Below are positions 38,991 through 49,970 of a DNA stretch of 64,000 bases, piece by piece. The notes below the pieces were generated by a model. That model was given only the letters and a program-made list of their open reading frames with translations. It did no database searches and was not told the origin of the DNA. The first letter of the stretch is position 1. The number at the start of each line of letters is the position of its first letter. Origin of the DNA: Selaginella tamariscina (taxonomy: Eukaryota > Streptophyta > Lycopodiopsida > Selaginellales > Selaginellaceae); NCBI GenBank assembly GCA_003024785.1, contig PUQB01000733.1, positions 45,121-109,120 of the forward strand. Reading direction: 5' to 3'. The translations under genes were made by a program, and so were the position numbers.

Positions 38991-39150
38991 TCAAAGTTTC
39001 ACAAATTTGGGGGTTAATCTGACATATATATTTATATATTTATATTTATATTATTTTTTTTTTTTTAATATTTATATTTATAACTATAATTATATTTTAT
39101 ATAAATACCGCATCAAACTAAATAAAAATTACAATAAAAACATAACTCAA
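38991..39150. other. AT-rich 3' flank of the ParB-methyltransferase gene
   Basis: Non-coding AT-rich DNA with a T-run near 39053-39067. It probably holds the polyadenylation region of the minus-strand gene. Confidence 0.5.
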
Positions 39151-42100
39151 TCATGAAGACTCGTTTCCACCAGCCAGTGCCTCGTCGTTAATGAATGCAT
39201 TGTTACGGTGTCGTGAACGTTTCTCCAAAATCTGTCTGTCGTAAACTTCGAACTCTTCAACCATTTTCTTTGCCATCTGATTAGCGTAGTCTGGTAGAAC
39301 AATACTGAAAACATATTAAAGTTTAAAACCAAAGAAATGATAAAACAAATCTCACTCATCATCTGATGACTCGTATGATCTCTCTTCTGCTGACTCATCT
39401 GATGACTCGTCGTTGTGCTCCACGGACTTCTCCGTAACAACATCCTTGTCGTTTCGAGAAGGCGGATCCTGGTCTCCATCGTTGTCGCTAGCCAAAGGCA
39501 AATCCTGTGCTTCTGTTTCCATGGCCCTCTTCCACTCATCAAAAGGAGTAATCATGGAAACAACTTGATCATCCCCACCACCTTCAGCTGCTGTAACACT
39601 TGGAATGACCTTCCTGAAGACATCTCTGGCTGCTAAAACCAGATCCTTGTTGATGTCGATTCCATAACCATGTCTCCCTGTGTGAAAAGCTGCAAGAATA
39701 CTAGCACCGGTTCCCACTGTTAGATCCACAACAGTTCCACCAGGCTTTGTGAGCTTCTCCACTAGCATCGCAAACAACTTGGGAGATTTCGGGCCAATTG
39801 AAATCCTGAAAGTTACAATATTAGAACATGAGAAATAACAAACAACATTATACCATGGGAGCTGGAAATCTTCTGGCTCATCAAAAAGAAGAGTGTAGCG
39901 AGTGTCCAAGATCTCCTTGTTCTTGGCAACCTTAGAGTAGGGGGAACCAAAAATACACATGGCAATGATGCTTTCCTGAAAAAATAAACATTAAAAAATG
40001 ACATTCTCAAAAAGAAGAATTACCTTTCTAGAGAAACGGTATCCCCATGACTTTGTCGTGTGCACATAACTCATCTGCAGAAACTTTAGCTTGCAAGTTT
40101 CTGCAGTGTTCTTCAAAGCTAGAACATCATCCGGTAGCACAAACACTACCACATGGCCAGCTCTGTCTAATATCCCGAAAGCAAGGTTCACCAAGTTCTT
40201 CAGCAAAGCATCCGAGAACTTCGTGTATTGATCCACCATCCCGCCTGCCTCAGCAACGCATCCGGTAGGCGGGTCGATGACAACGAGATCAACAGCTCCC
40301 TGGATGCATTTTGGTGGAGGCTTCGCACCAAACACATGAATAGTCCAACTTGACTTGTGACTCACGATCCAATCCTCAAGCTCCTTCAATCCTGACGGAA
40401 AAGGCCTTCCGGCTTTGAAGTACTGGACTGCAAGGTTCTCTGAATCTGCATGAATGATTTCCCAGCTTCCATTTCCCTTCTCAGGCATCACCATCCTCAA
40501 CATATCATCTTCTTCCAATCCAGCCGAGATGAAGGATGGGGCTGAAGAAGAAGCTTGTCCCTTGCTGACCTTGCTCGCCGATCTAGCATACCTGATATCC
40601 ATCTTCACATGGAGCTTCCTTGCAGCATTGTCGTTCTTCCATAATAGCTCTCGCCGATCATCCTTGTGTATCTTATAGCTGGCCATCTCCCATTCGGGAC
40701 AGTCACCAGGAAGGAAATCCAGCCAGAAAGGACAGTGTTCCACTTCGTAATCACTGATATCACGTAACAACCGGCTCCACATGCTAGAATCCTTGGTAAC
40801 ATCCATCCACTCTTTGAAATCTTCAGGGAGTGCATCGTTCTTCCATTTTAAAAACCTGTAAAAATAGATAAAAATCTGTAAAGAAACAAAAAAAAAACTT
40901 GCCTGAATGCCATTCTTTTTGCAGATTTTTCCAGCTCAAATAGTCGAGGAGGTGGAATTGTCGCACCGAACTCCTTGTTCTCGAGCATGTTCTGGTACAT
41001 ATCCAACTTAATTTCATTGTGCATCTTCATATACCATGTCATGAACTCCTCTACATGCTCGACCAAAAGCTCTTTAGCTGCCTCCGCGACCTGGCACGAT
41101 AAAACGAATAAAAATGAAAAATATAAATATTAAATTACCTGGAACCAGTAAGTAAAGATGTGCAAAAACTTGATGAAGTCCTTGTCAGGCCAGCCGGTGA
41201 CACCTTCCTTCTTGTCTTTCTCCGTCATGTTCACCAGCTTCTCAAGAACGCCACGTTCTTGAATGTGCACAAGCTTTCCAAGGATATCAACCTTGACGTT
41301 GGAAGGAAGCTGGGACTTCGCGAGCATTTGAAGCTTCTCCAGAGTTATTTGCTTCGTTGATGGTTTGATAGTGATATCTGTGATCGCCTTGAACCAATCT
41401 TCACCGACCGCCGGATCAGCAATGGTGAGGAATTTGTTCATCCGAACTGTGAATGTCTTGTAAACGCTGGAGAGGATCTGAGATTCTGTCTGGTTTGGTT
41501 TTCTGTTCGCAAGTTTTGTAGCGATTTGTCGCTTCAGTTGATTCTGCAAAAGAAACCGAAAATCAAAAAACAGTCAAAAGAAGAAGAAAAGATTACCTCC
41601 CAAAAAATCTTCACCAATGTCGTCTTTGGATACTCGTACCAAACGTCTTCTTTTCTGTTCGATCTCCACACTTCCACAGCTTTTCTATCTTCCTCCGGCA
41701 TCCCGCGAAGAACATGATCGGTAGAAAGATCTGCAGACTTCACACAACAATTCCGTAAGAACTGCAAGGTGTGAATGATTGTTGTAGGAACCACACGAGC
41801 AGTTGCTCTGCAAAACAAAACAACATTTATTTAGTATTTAAATAATGAAACAAACAAGTCACTTACTCATTCAACCGATTGCAAGCAGCGATTAGTCTCT
41901 TCTCCTCTTGCACTGTGGATGCTATGAGTGTTGCACGTACACGCAAAGTCCATTTCAAACCTGGCTCTTCAGCAAGCAAAGTGTTCAAAGCAACCCGACG
42001 ATGATTCCCATCCCACACCAGAAACTTTGCATCTTTCAGAAATCGATACCATGCAGAAAATGCTGGCTTATGCAAATCCGCTTCAAACTCTCTATCGACC

Positions 42101-42783
42101 TGTGCTTCTGACTCATTCCAACTTCGGCGTTCGTCTGCACTCAGCTGTGGTCCGAAAGATAAGGTGAACACTGACGTCTCCTGGTAAAATCCTTCAGCTC
42201 TAATCCATCCAACAAGGTCTTTCACGCCGTCCTTAGTGACATTCCTCAAACGTTGGTGTGGGAGCAACCTGTGAACCGGGATACGCGGAGGCTCACCAAG
42301 CTCAACTGGAACGTAGTGGTCTCGTCCTTGTAGCGATGTGTCAATATCTGTGTCATACCGAATAACAAGATCCCGAAGAAGCTTGGATGGAGCCTCAAGT
42401 GTCAGCCGCTCCGGAATTGCATATGATTCGGCAACATCCTCAGGAGCATCCAGTTTCCTCTTCTTATTGAACATTTTACTACCAAGATCAATATCCGGTA
42501 CTTCCTCTGCATTACCGTGTTCTGCAGAGCTTCCTGCAATCTCCCTATTTCTAGGCATCCATTCACTCACCACAGTATGTTCATCAATGACTTGCGAACT
42601 ATCCACAGGTTCATTGTTCGTCGGCATCATCTCTTTGTGTTGCAGTTGTTGCTTGGCGCCTCGGCCTCCTTTCTTGCCACGAGGTTTTGGAGCCATATCT
42701 GCAAGAGCTTCTTGGACGATATGTTCTTGAAGTGTCAAAGTCTTGTATTTATCTCGTAGTCTCTTACTCTGCCTTTGTCTCAT
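39151..42783 (-). CDS. ParB-like domain fused to beta-class DNA methyltransferase
   Basis: Eight exons join in phase (42783-41867, 41807-41597, 41543-41139, 41090-40903, 40855-40024, 39975-39854, 39805-39356, 39304-39151), giving 1092 residues with no break. One intron is GC-AG (donor at 40902). A basic, lysine-rich N-terminus (KPRGKKGGRGAK) precedes a ParB-like domain at about 165-300 with RIPVHRLLPHQRL and the box FLVWDGNHRRVALNTL. A helical middle follows. The C-terminal third has the motif order of N4/N6-type methylases: motif IV as DLVVIDPPTG (about 768), then KSPKLFAMLVEKL with motif I TVVDLTVGTGASILAAFHTG and GYGIDINKDLVLAARDVF (about 900-950), then an acidic serine-rich tail. It probably modifies DNA in the nucleus. 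DPPT in place of DPPY/DPPW is unusual. It is divergent from the transposase, which suggests it serves the transposon. Confidence 0.85.
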
Positions 42784-43114
42784 TCTGCAATTACAACAAC
42801 TGATAAGTGTGTGTGTGTGAGTTGTTTTAATTTATGGACACACATTTACTATATATGTATACCTATCAATATATATAGACACACACGCACACACACACAT
42901 ATTTATACGTGTAATGTTGTTTGTGTGTGTGCTCACTATATAATGTTCCTTGTGTATGTGTGTAATGTTGATTATGTGTGTGTGTGTGCAATGTTGTTTG
43001 TGTTTTGTGATGTGTCTGTGTGAGAGAATATGGGTATATTCATATCTCTTCACATGTATATACAGACGAAAAAGCATCATCTCATATATACAAGTCTTAA
43101 ATTCATACTTATAC

Positions 43115-43157
<43 letters not shown>

Positions 43158-43270
43158 TCTTTTTAAGTATGTATTTAAATATATATATTTATATATACAC
43201 ACACACATGTATACAAGTCTAATGTTGTATAATCATACGTGTGTAAAATGTTATTTATGTGTGTGCGCAA

Positions 43271-43308
<38 letters not shown>

Positions 43309-44245
43309 TTTCCTGCCCGAATTGGGCAGGAATCCTGCCGCCAGATGGTGCGGCCGCCGCACCATCCAGGCGGCAGATTTCCTGCCCGAATTGGCAGGAA
43401 ATGTGTGTGTGTGTGTGTGTGTTTGCCGAAATCGGCAATAACTCATGCGTCGGAGGTGTGTGTGTGTGCACACGCGCGTGCGTTTGTGAATACAAAGAAA
43501 TCCTACTGAATTTGCACATACATTCACAGAAATTACTATACACATATATAAGATTTTACCTGTAGCCATGTCGCCGTGACGCTCACACTAGCCTCTTGTC
43601 GCCGCAAAAAAAAGAACAAAAGTGCCCTCTCTCAACAATGGAGAATGGAGAAGAAGAATGGGTAGTCCTGAACCTTTACCCTAAAATCTAACACTTAACC
43701 CTTTGACCCTTAACTATAAAACTGTGTTTAATTAAACCATACAACAGTATATATAATACTTACGATAAATAACATACTATATAAAAGGATACAAATACAA
43801 ACACATATTTAAGTAAAAATTTGTATGTTAAAAAAACATATTATTATATAATTAAATAAATATTCGTGTAAAAATATGTATTTATAATTGACAATTGGTA
43901 GCGGAGCAAGTATTAATCAACATCTACATTTGATAAAATACTGGATCAAATAACTATATAATTATAATAAATAAATTAACAGAATATAAACAAGTCATAA
44001 ATAAATATGTCAGATGAATGTAGATTAGACACACATTTATTTAAAAGACAATAAAGATTGCTCTATCTCTACGTGAAGTGCTATACTATATTAGCATCTA
44101 AGATCTATACGTTTCCTTGAATTAAATATTCGCCCACGTTGAGTCATGATTGTGAATTTTTGAAATGGTAATATCCGATATTTACCAAAAGATGATTAAG
44201 TAATGCTGTTGTTTTTCTGTCACGTTTGTGGTAACTGCTTGCAAA
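42784..44245. other. Divergent promoter region and 5' leader of the transposon genes
   Basis: This region holds the start regions of both transposon genes. A splice acceptor lies right before the methyltransferase start (TTGCAG then AATGAG) and a plausible donor lies after ATGGCTACAG at about 43561-43570, so a 5' intron of about 780 bp is likely. The interval carries CA/TG and TA microsatellites and a long GC-rich hairpin. No further gene is supported. Confidence 0.55.
43274..43424. repeat. Long GC-rich inverted repeat framed by CA and TG runs
   Basis: A (CA)n run leads into ATTTCCTGCCCGAATTGGGC and GCCGCCAGATGGTGCGGC. This is mirrored by CGCCGCACCATCCAGGCGGC and ATTTCCTGCCCGAATTGGCA, followed by (GT)n. 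The arms are about 48 bp with few mismatches, extended by the complementary microsatellites, and a nested near-palindrome lies in each arm. A short perfect palindrome (GCCGAAATCGGC) follows. It could extrude as a cruciform or form an RNA hairpin in the leader intron. Confidence 0.85.
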
Positions 44246-47200
44246 ATGGCCAGGATTGTTTACGGCAATTTGGATCACGATGTTCCTGTGATAGATGGTG
44301 TTGGAATCATTCTTACTAATCAGATTAGAACGTTCTTTGGCATTTTTGATTGGCAAAGTGTTCGTCTTTTTAAACTTCTTCATGGGCAATCTGCTTTACA
44401 GATCGAAATAAACGAGGACCAAGATGCTGGAGGGAAGGATAATCCAGGATATGTTTTGTTACCGGATGAAGGACCATTGTTTAAGCTTGTCGTTGCTTCT
44501 GACTCTGAATACTCAACGTTGAAGAACCTTTTCACTTCTAATACCTGCAAAAAGGGAAGAATTCTTATCGAGGGTTCCACGATCATTCATACAAATGAAT
44601 TGCCTATTGCGTATGATGGGGATGTCATTTTTGAGCTCCCTCCTTCCGAATACAAATACAAAGGAATGAATCGGAAAGAGGATGGACATACCTGGACAGC
44701 AGGAACGACCAGCAACTGGAATTTTCAAGCGAGGGTGTCCAGGAGCAAATGTGTTGGGAGCCTTTGCTGTATCAACCCGGACTGCCCTGCTTCTAAGGCA
44801 GGATTTCCGAACTGCACTAAATGGAAAGGATGTATTGTTTCCCCACCTTCAATCGACAAACTGGCAAAAGGATTGACATGTTTTTTCTGTAAAGAAAATC
44901 CATTGTGCCTTGAAGTTTGTCATGCTGTGGCGTTTTGCGTTTTCCCAGACGACATAACCAAGACTAGATTGTTTATCCACCAGGGAAAACATTCACATCC
45001 AGTGGGTGATGGTGTTTCTGCATCGAACAAAGAAGAAATGCATATGGCGGTCCAGAATGCAACAGAAAGAACTCCCAGAGCTAGTCCAAGAGTCATCGAA
45101 ATGGCAGCATGTAAAGATGCTATCTTTGGTTTTCTATTAGATAATTCTGAGCCTGGAAGTTGGGATAAGCTCATGGATCATTTGCAACCATTATCAAACA
45201 ATCGAAGGTACAATTAGAGTTTTACTTTGTGCTGAGCATTCTTTGATAATACCTTTGATGCAGAGTTCGTCAATGGGTAGCGTCCGCAAAGAGAACTGCT
45301 GCTGAAATGCCAGAGAATATTGATGGATTATTGGAGCTGAAACGAAGGTTGTCTATCCCATTCATCCACGTGATTCACTATCCTGGGATGAATTTCCGTG
45401 GTTCAGACGACCAGGCATTAGTTTTTAAGATGACGGTTTCAGGGCCAGGTTCTGGAATCGATTATGTAAGGATGTGCCAACCTCCTCTTGGCCCTTTGCA
45501 GAAGAGTTGGGTTCTACTTGATCACACACACCGTGTTGTTGATAAGTGGATCACTCTGGCATTGCATGTTTACGACCCAAAGTAAGATGTTATCTTTTTG
45601 TTGTTTGCTTAACTCTTTGATTATTTTATAGTGTGCGCCGATTATCCACCATTGCTTATGGTGACATGAAGAGACAAACGGCTGGAGCTGTGGAGAAGTT
45701 TTTTCGTGCTATGTTGGATGTCTGTTCCGAGAAGGGAATCTACAATGTGCAGTTCGCTGGGTTTATGTCCGATGAAGCAGGAGCGATCTGGCAAGCAATT
45801 AGGAATGTGTTCTTTAATGGCCAAGAAATTCCTGGACGTGAACGGAGCTGTATCTTTCACTATGAACAAGCCATACAACGTGTGACAAGGAAGTGGGTCC
45901 CTCTTGAACATCAACAACAACATCTTCAACTTTTGAGATCATGGCCAACAGCCACATCAACAACTGATCGTGAAGAAATTGAAAATAATCTTTTCCGCTT
46001 TTGGAATGAAAATGTGAAGGATGTTGGAGTTATGCAGACGTGGTTTTCATGGTGGGAAAGACAGAAGAATCATATTTCAAATGTTGTTCTTGAAAGCATG
46101 CCGGAGAATGCTGCAAGGGTTGTGCCCATGACAAACCAGTCGGAGTCTGTTCACGGAAGATGGAGGAGGGCTAGAGATTCAAAATACATTTCATTGTACC
46201 AAGCTACAATCCACGACCTGACTGAATCAGTGCGACAATGTGCTCTTGTGAAGGCTTTTAGAGATGGAAGGTATAGTGGTTCCGGGCCGACTTCAGAGGA
46301 GCTCTCAGCAAGGTTCGAGAGAAGAATGTCAAATGCTAACTCAACAACACCTACAGCAAAGGTTATCATCGACTTAGTTGAAGATGTTGCTCCATCAAGC
46401 ATGCAGGATACTGCTTTTGTGGCTGCCACGAATGTTGAACATCGCACTGTGCAAAGAAATATGGGGTCAGAGGCTGAACGATCCCACCGACCGGACATCT
46501 TCTATAGTGAACAGGTTATTCCAACACAGTGTAGACGGAAGCGACGATTGGATTTTCAACTTGCAGAAGAACATGAAGAATATGTTCTGGTTGAAGAACA
46601 AGATGTTACACCTGGACAATGGGCGATTAGAAGATGTGGTGAAAGAAGTTCTGTGAAATGTCTGGCAGGCTTTCCCTCTTCAGGAGGTCAGTGGAGTGCT
46701 TGTGACAAAAAGATCAGTCCTAGTGGTAATCGAGTGGCTGCTCCTTGTTTTTTTGGAAGGATCAGATACAATGACAAAGAAACTGGTGAAGAATGCTTTC
46801 GCTCACAAATGATGTATTTTTGTCCAACAAACATGCTTTGCAACAGACATCCAAGACCAACTATTGTTTCTCCGCCAGCTTCTACCTCGGTTTGGAAAGT
46901 TCAAGTGGGCACGAAGCTGATAGCAATGGAGATCAATGATCTGGCAAGATCAGGTTTTATGCTAGCTGGGCTTCCTTCAGCTCATGCAGGAGTGCCAGGT
47001 TTTTCAACACCTCATGTTCCTTCAGTTCCTGTTGGAGTCACTGGATTTTCAACACCCCCTGCACAATTTCGTGGACCTCCTGTTCCTGCAAGTGGTCGTG
47101 CAACAAGAACACCTTTAGGGATGTCTAAGAAACAACAGGTAAGTTTTGAAGCATGTTTGACGTTGGGAGCATATGTCGCAGAAGTTGACGTGGTTGATCC

Positions 47201-47465
47201 TCCAACATGCATTCGCTTCAGAGTATGTGACAACGACCATACATCTGCTTGGGTTGTCATTTGTAGCGCACCATCTTGTTCATGCTCGGAGTTCTGCAAT
47301 GGTCGTCAGTGGGTGCCTTGCAAACATATGTATTTTGTTTACAAGCGTGTACTGGGAGCTGATCCTCGAGTTGTCAAGCATTTGCAACGTCGTACACTTG
47401 CACCCCGTGAACTAAGTTCTTTATTGATGCTACCAAGGAACCTCCATCCTCCACCATCTATTTAG
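44246..47465 (+). CDS. MULE-like transposase with GCM/WRKY-like zinc domain and SWIM finger
   Basis: Three exons (44246-45207, 45264-45581, 45632-47465) join in phase to 1037 residues. The first ATG used encodes MARIVYGNLD. Residues about 169-255 form a cysteine-rich domain (SKCVGSLCCINPDCPA, NCTKWKGC, CFFCKENPLC, ending HQGKHSHPV) like the WRKY/GCM zinc fold that binds DNA. A DDE-type core follows: VLLDHTHRV (about 405), GFMSDEAGAIWQAI (about 474) with a downstream CIFHYEQAIQR, and NQSESVHGRWRRA (about 598). A proline-rich linker with repeated GVPGFSTP/GVTGFSTP precedes a C-terminal SWIM finger (CSCSEFCNGRQWVPCKHMYF). It is expected to cut and paste the 9-kb element. The gene is intact. Confidence 0.85.
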
Positions 47466-47629
47466 TGTGTTTGGTTTGTTTTCAAACAGCTTCGGTTTTA
47501 TATTTGTTATTTCAAACTTATAATTTTCAATATAAATTTTAATGGTAATTTTATGTTTAGCATATTTTTAAGTAATTTAACATATATTTTTTTAAATACA
47601 ACAAAAATATACTACCATATTTTGTATGC

Positions 47630-47812
47630 GGCCGCCGCACTAGAATATTCTAGAATATTCTTGAAAATTTTGGAAGGTCAATTGTGTGTACACTTGGCAG
47701 TACGAAAAATTTCCGTACAGAATATTCGAGGATATCTAGACGGAAATCGTACGGAACAACGGAATATTCAAGAATATTCGAAATCTAGGTCAAGCTCGTT
47801 GACCTGCGCTCG
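47630..47812. repeat. Right terminal/subterminal region of the transposon
   Basis: Read inward from 47812 it starts CGAGCGCAG and carries repeated GAATATTC, CCGTACGATTTCCGTC and a GC-rich GCGGCGGCCGC block, the mirror of the left end. The terminal match is short and the inner parts are diverged in order. Confidence 0.65.
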
Positions 47813-47828
47813 AATTTCGCCGTGCCCC

Positions 47829-47840
47829 TGCTACTCTGGG
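47829..47840. repeat. Target-site duplication, right
   Basis: Exact repeat of TGCTACTCTGGG at 38836-38847. Confidence 0.65.
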
Positions 47841-49970
47841 AGGTGGGGACGTGGAATGCAACATGGTGGTGCTTTGGACATGGTGGCATTGCACGTGGGA
47901 TGTAGACAATGGAGAACACATTGGAAATGGAGGAGCTAAAGGGTGTGGTCGAGAAAGGCAGATCAATCGTGATTAGTGCAAGCACTGTTGGATGCATGGG
48001 CATTGGGCACACAACTGCCCACAACTCATGGGAAATGGTAGAATATGCAAAACAAGGAAAGGTTAAAGAATGTTGAGAATTTCAATCATGGACGCACTTG
48101 GGTCCTCGATTCTGGTTATACTAATCTCGTGACAGTGATCCTTGTGACAATACTTGCATTGGAGGTTATTCTCACGTTAGAGAATGGCCGACAACTTACG
48201 TCCCTAAATTGCGTGGCAACTTAGTCAAAGTTTGTAACCGGGATGTTGTTGTTGTGTTTGACGAGATCCAAGTCACATTCTATTATAAGAAGACATGCAA
48301 CCTCCAAGGCAATTTGTACAAGGTTTCAACCATGAAATTGCACATGGTGTTGACGAACCTTTCAGTGATCTTTATTAACTATGACATTGCCGCCTGAGTT
48401 ATGTTCATTAGCGTGCTTTGGAAGAACTAATCAAGCATTGCATAATCAAAGGACTCCCTCTTATAGTTCTCTAACTTGACCATTTTGCGAATTGGGAAAC
48501 ATCCTAACTGGAACTTTGCCCTCCAAATGATGCAGCAAGTCCCCTCCTTGACCTTGTTCACTAGATTTATGCGGCAGGTTGACAGTCATTGTGGTAACTA
48601 CTATTTCTTCACGTTTATTAACGATTACAATAGAAAGACATATCTCTAGGTGCCTGAGGCCTTTTGTATCTACAAAGCTAGTGTCGAGAATTGTTTGGGT
48701 TAGACAATCAAAAGCATTTGCACTGATGGTTGACAAGAGTACATGAACAAGACCATGAGAGACCTTTGTCGTGCTGTAGGTAGTAGGCACCTACAACACG
48801 GTACACCTCTCAAAATGGAGTAGCAAAAGGGAAGAATCGAACCCTGGTGAGTGCTGCTTGTAGTCTACTATCAACGCGCACCTTGACAAGGCATATTGAC
48901 AAGAGGCAATTGCTACCACACTTCATGTCCAACTGTTGCCCTCAAGTAGAAGACACCAAACAACTTTGACTGGTAATAAACATGATGTTTCTTACTTTCG
49001 TGCATTTGGTTGTACAACATATGCACATGTTTTTGATCAACTCCAAAAGAAGCTCGATGGTTACACTAAAGATGACAAGTACAATATCAGCTTTGGGACC
49101 ACTTCATTACCAATTCATTATCGGCATCGATGTTGTCTTTCATCTCGACTAACCAACAACTACAAATGCATTTGACTTTGTCTGTGATGACATTCTCGTT
49201 CCTACTATCCTTTGACAACTCACTTAACCCTCATGTTGAACCACGTATTGAACCTCCTATTCCTACTCTTTCTGAGCCTCTATCACCACCATCGCCCCAA
49301 TCCAACCATCCCCTAACCATAACCCTACTCCTCCCAACCTCTTCTTTAACTTTGCGGCATGCTTGATCCTAGAAGGACCTAGACAATGCCTCTCAAAAAG
49401 TTATTAAAGACTACACCGACTTCTTGGATGAAGCTGAGTTTTGCATGTATGTGGATGACATGGTTCCTCTCACCTTTCATGATGCCACTATTGGTTCCGA
49501 TGCATCACAATGTACTATTGATGTACGTGACGAGATGGATTCTCTCATTGAAAATGGAACCTTCACTAAGTGTGCAACACCTCCTCACCAACGGCTCGTG
49601 GACTTCAAAATGGGGTATTCTGATGCACAGTTCAAAGCTTGACTTGTAGCAAAAGATTTCACTCAAGTTAATATGACTAGTGTTCGGACTCTTGCCCTTG
49701 CCCACGCTCGACGTTGACAAGTTCATCAAATGGACTTCAAGACTGCTTTTCTCCATGGTAACCTTTAAGAAGCGCATTCCCGATGCTTCTCTGGCTTTGG
49801 CAGTACATGGCATCTCAACAAAGCACTCTATAGCCTTAATTAAGCAAGCATCTCGTGTCTGGTACCAAGAATTTGATGATTCTCGAAGACTTTATCGATC
49901 AACTGTTGCCAAGAAAAACAACCATAGCCACAACTTCATGTATCCAGGCAAACCACCAACATAATCGAGA
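47841..49970 (+). mobile_element. Ty1/copia remnant, right part (gag end, protease, integrase, RT start)
   Basis: In order on the plus strand, in shifting frames: a zinc knuckle CKHCWMHGHWAHNCPQ (about 47978-48025), a protease-like WVLDSGYTNLVT (about 48099-48135), integrase-like EYMNKTMRDLC (about 48739-48771), DVSYFRAFGCTTYAHV (about 48983-49030), reverse transcriptase DEMDSLIENGTFTKC and LVAKDFTQVN, and QMDFKTAFLHGNL near 49727-49768. This is the copia order. The copy ends within reverse transcriptase and no LTR is visible. It continues the gag fragment at 38245-38847. Confidence 0.7.

Larger units (their letters stand above)
38848..47828. mobile_element. MULE-like DNA transposon carrying a ParB-methyltransferase gene
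   Basis: The element spans about 9 kb between the two copies of TGCTACTCTGGG. It contains two intact, divergently transcribed multi-exon genes: a minus-strand ParB-DNA methyltransferase fusion (39151-42783) and a plus-strand transposase (44246-47465). Both ends carry the inverted motif CGAGCGCAG (38861-38869 and 47804-47812) followed by clustered GAATATTC and CCGTAC motifs and a GC-rich block, arranged in mirror image. It sits inside a copia remnant. Both genes are open over more than 6 kb of coding sequence while neighbours are broken, which argues for a recently active element. Its classification as a Mutator-like element rests on the transposase, SWIM finger and long direct repeat. Confidence 0.8.

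Noticed and set aside
43239-43569. Overlapping open frames in the CA/TG region of the transposon leader
   Set aside because: They consist of translated microsatellite and hairpin sequence on both strands and overlap a probable leader intron.
42780-44245. A bacterial-style operon or plasmid partition locus suggested by ParB
   Set aside because: Genes have spliceosomal introns, are divergent, and no ParA-like ATPase is present.
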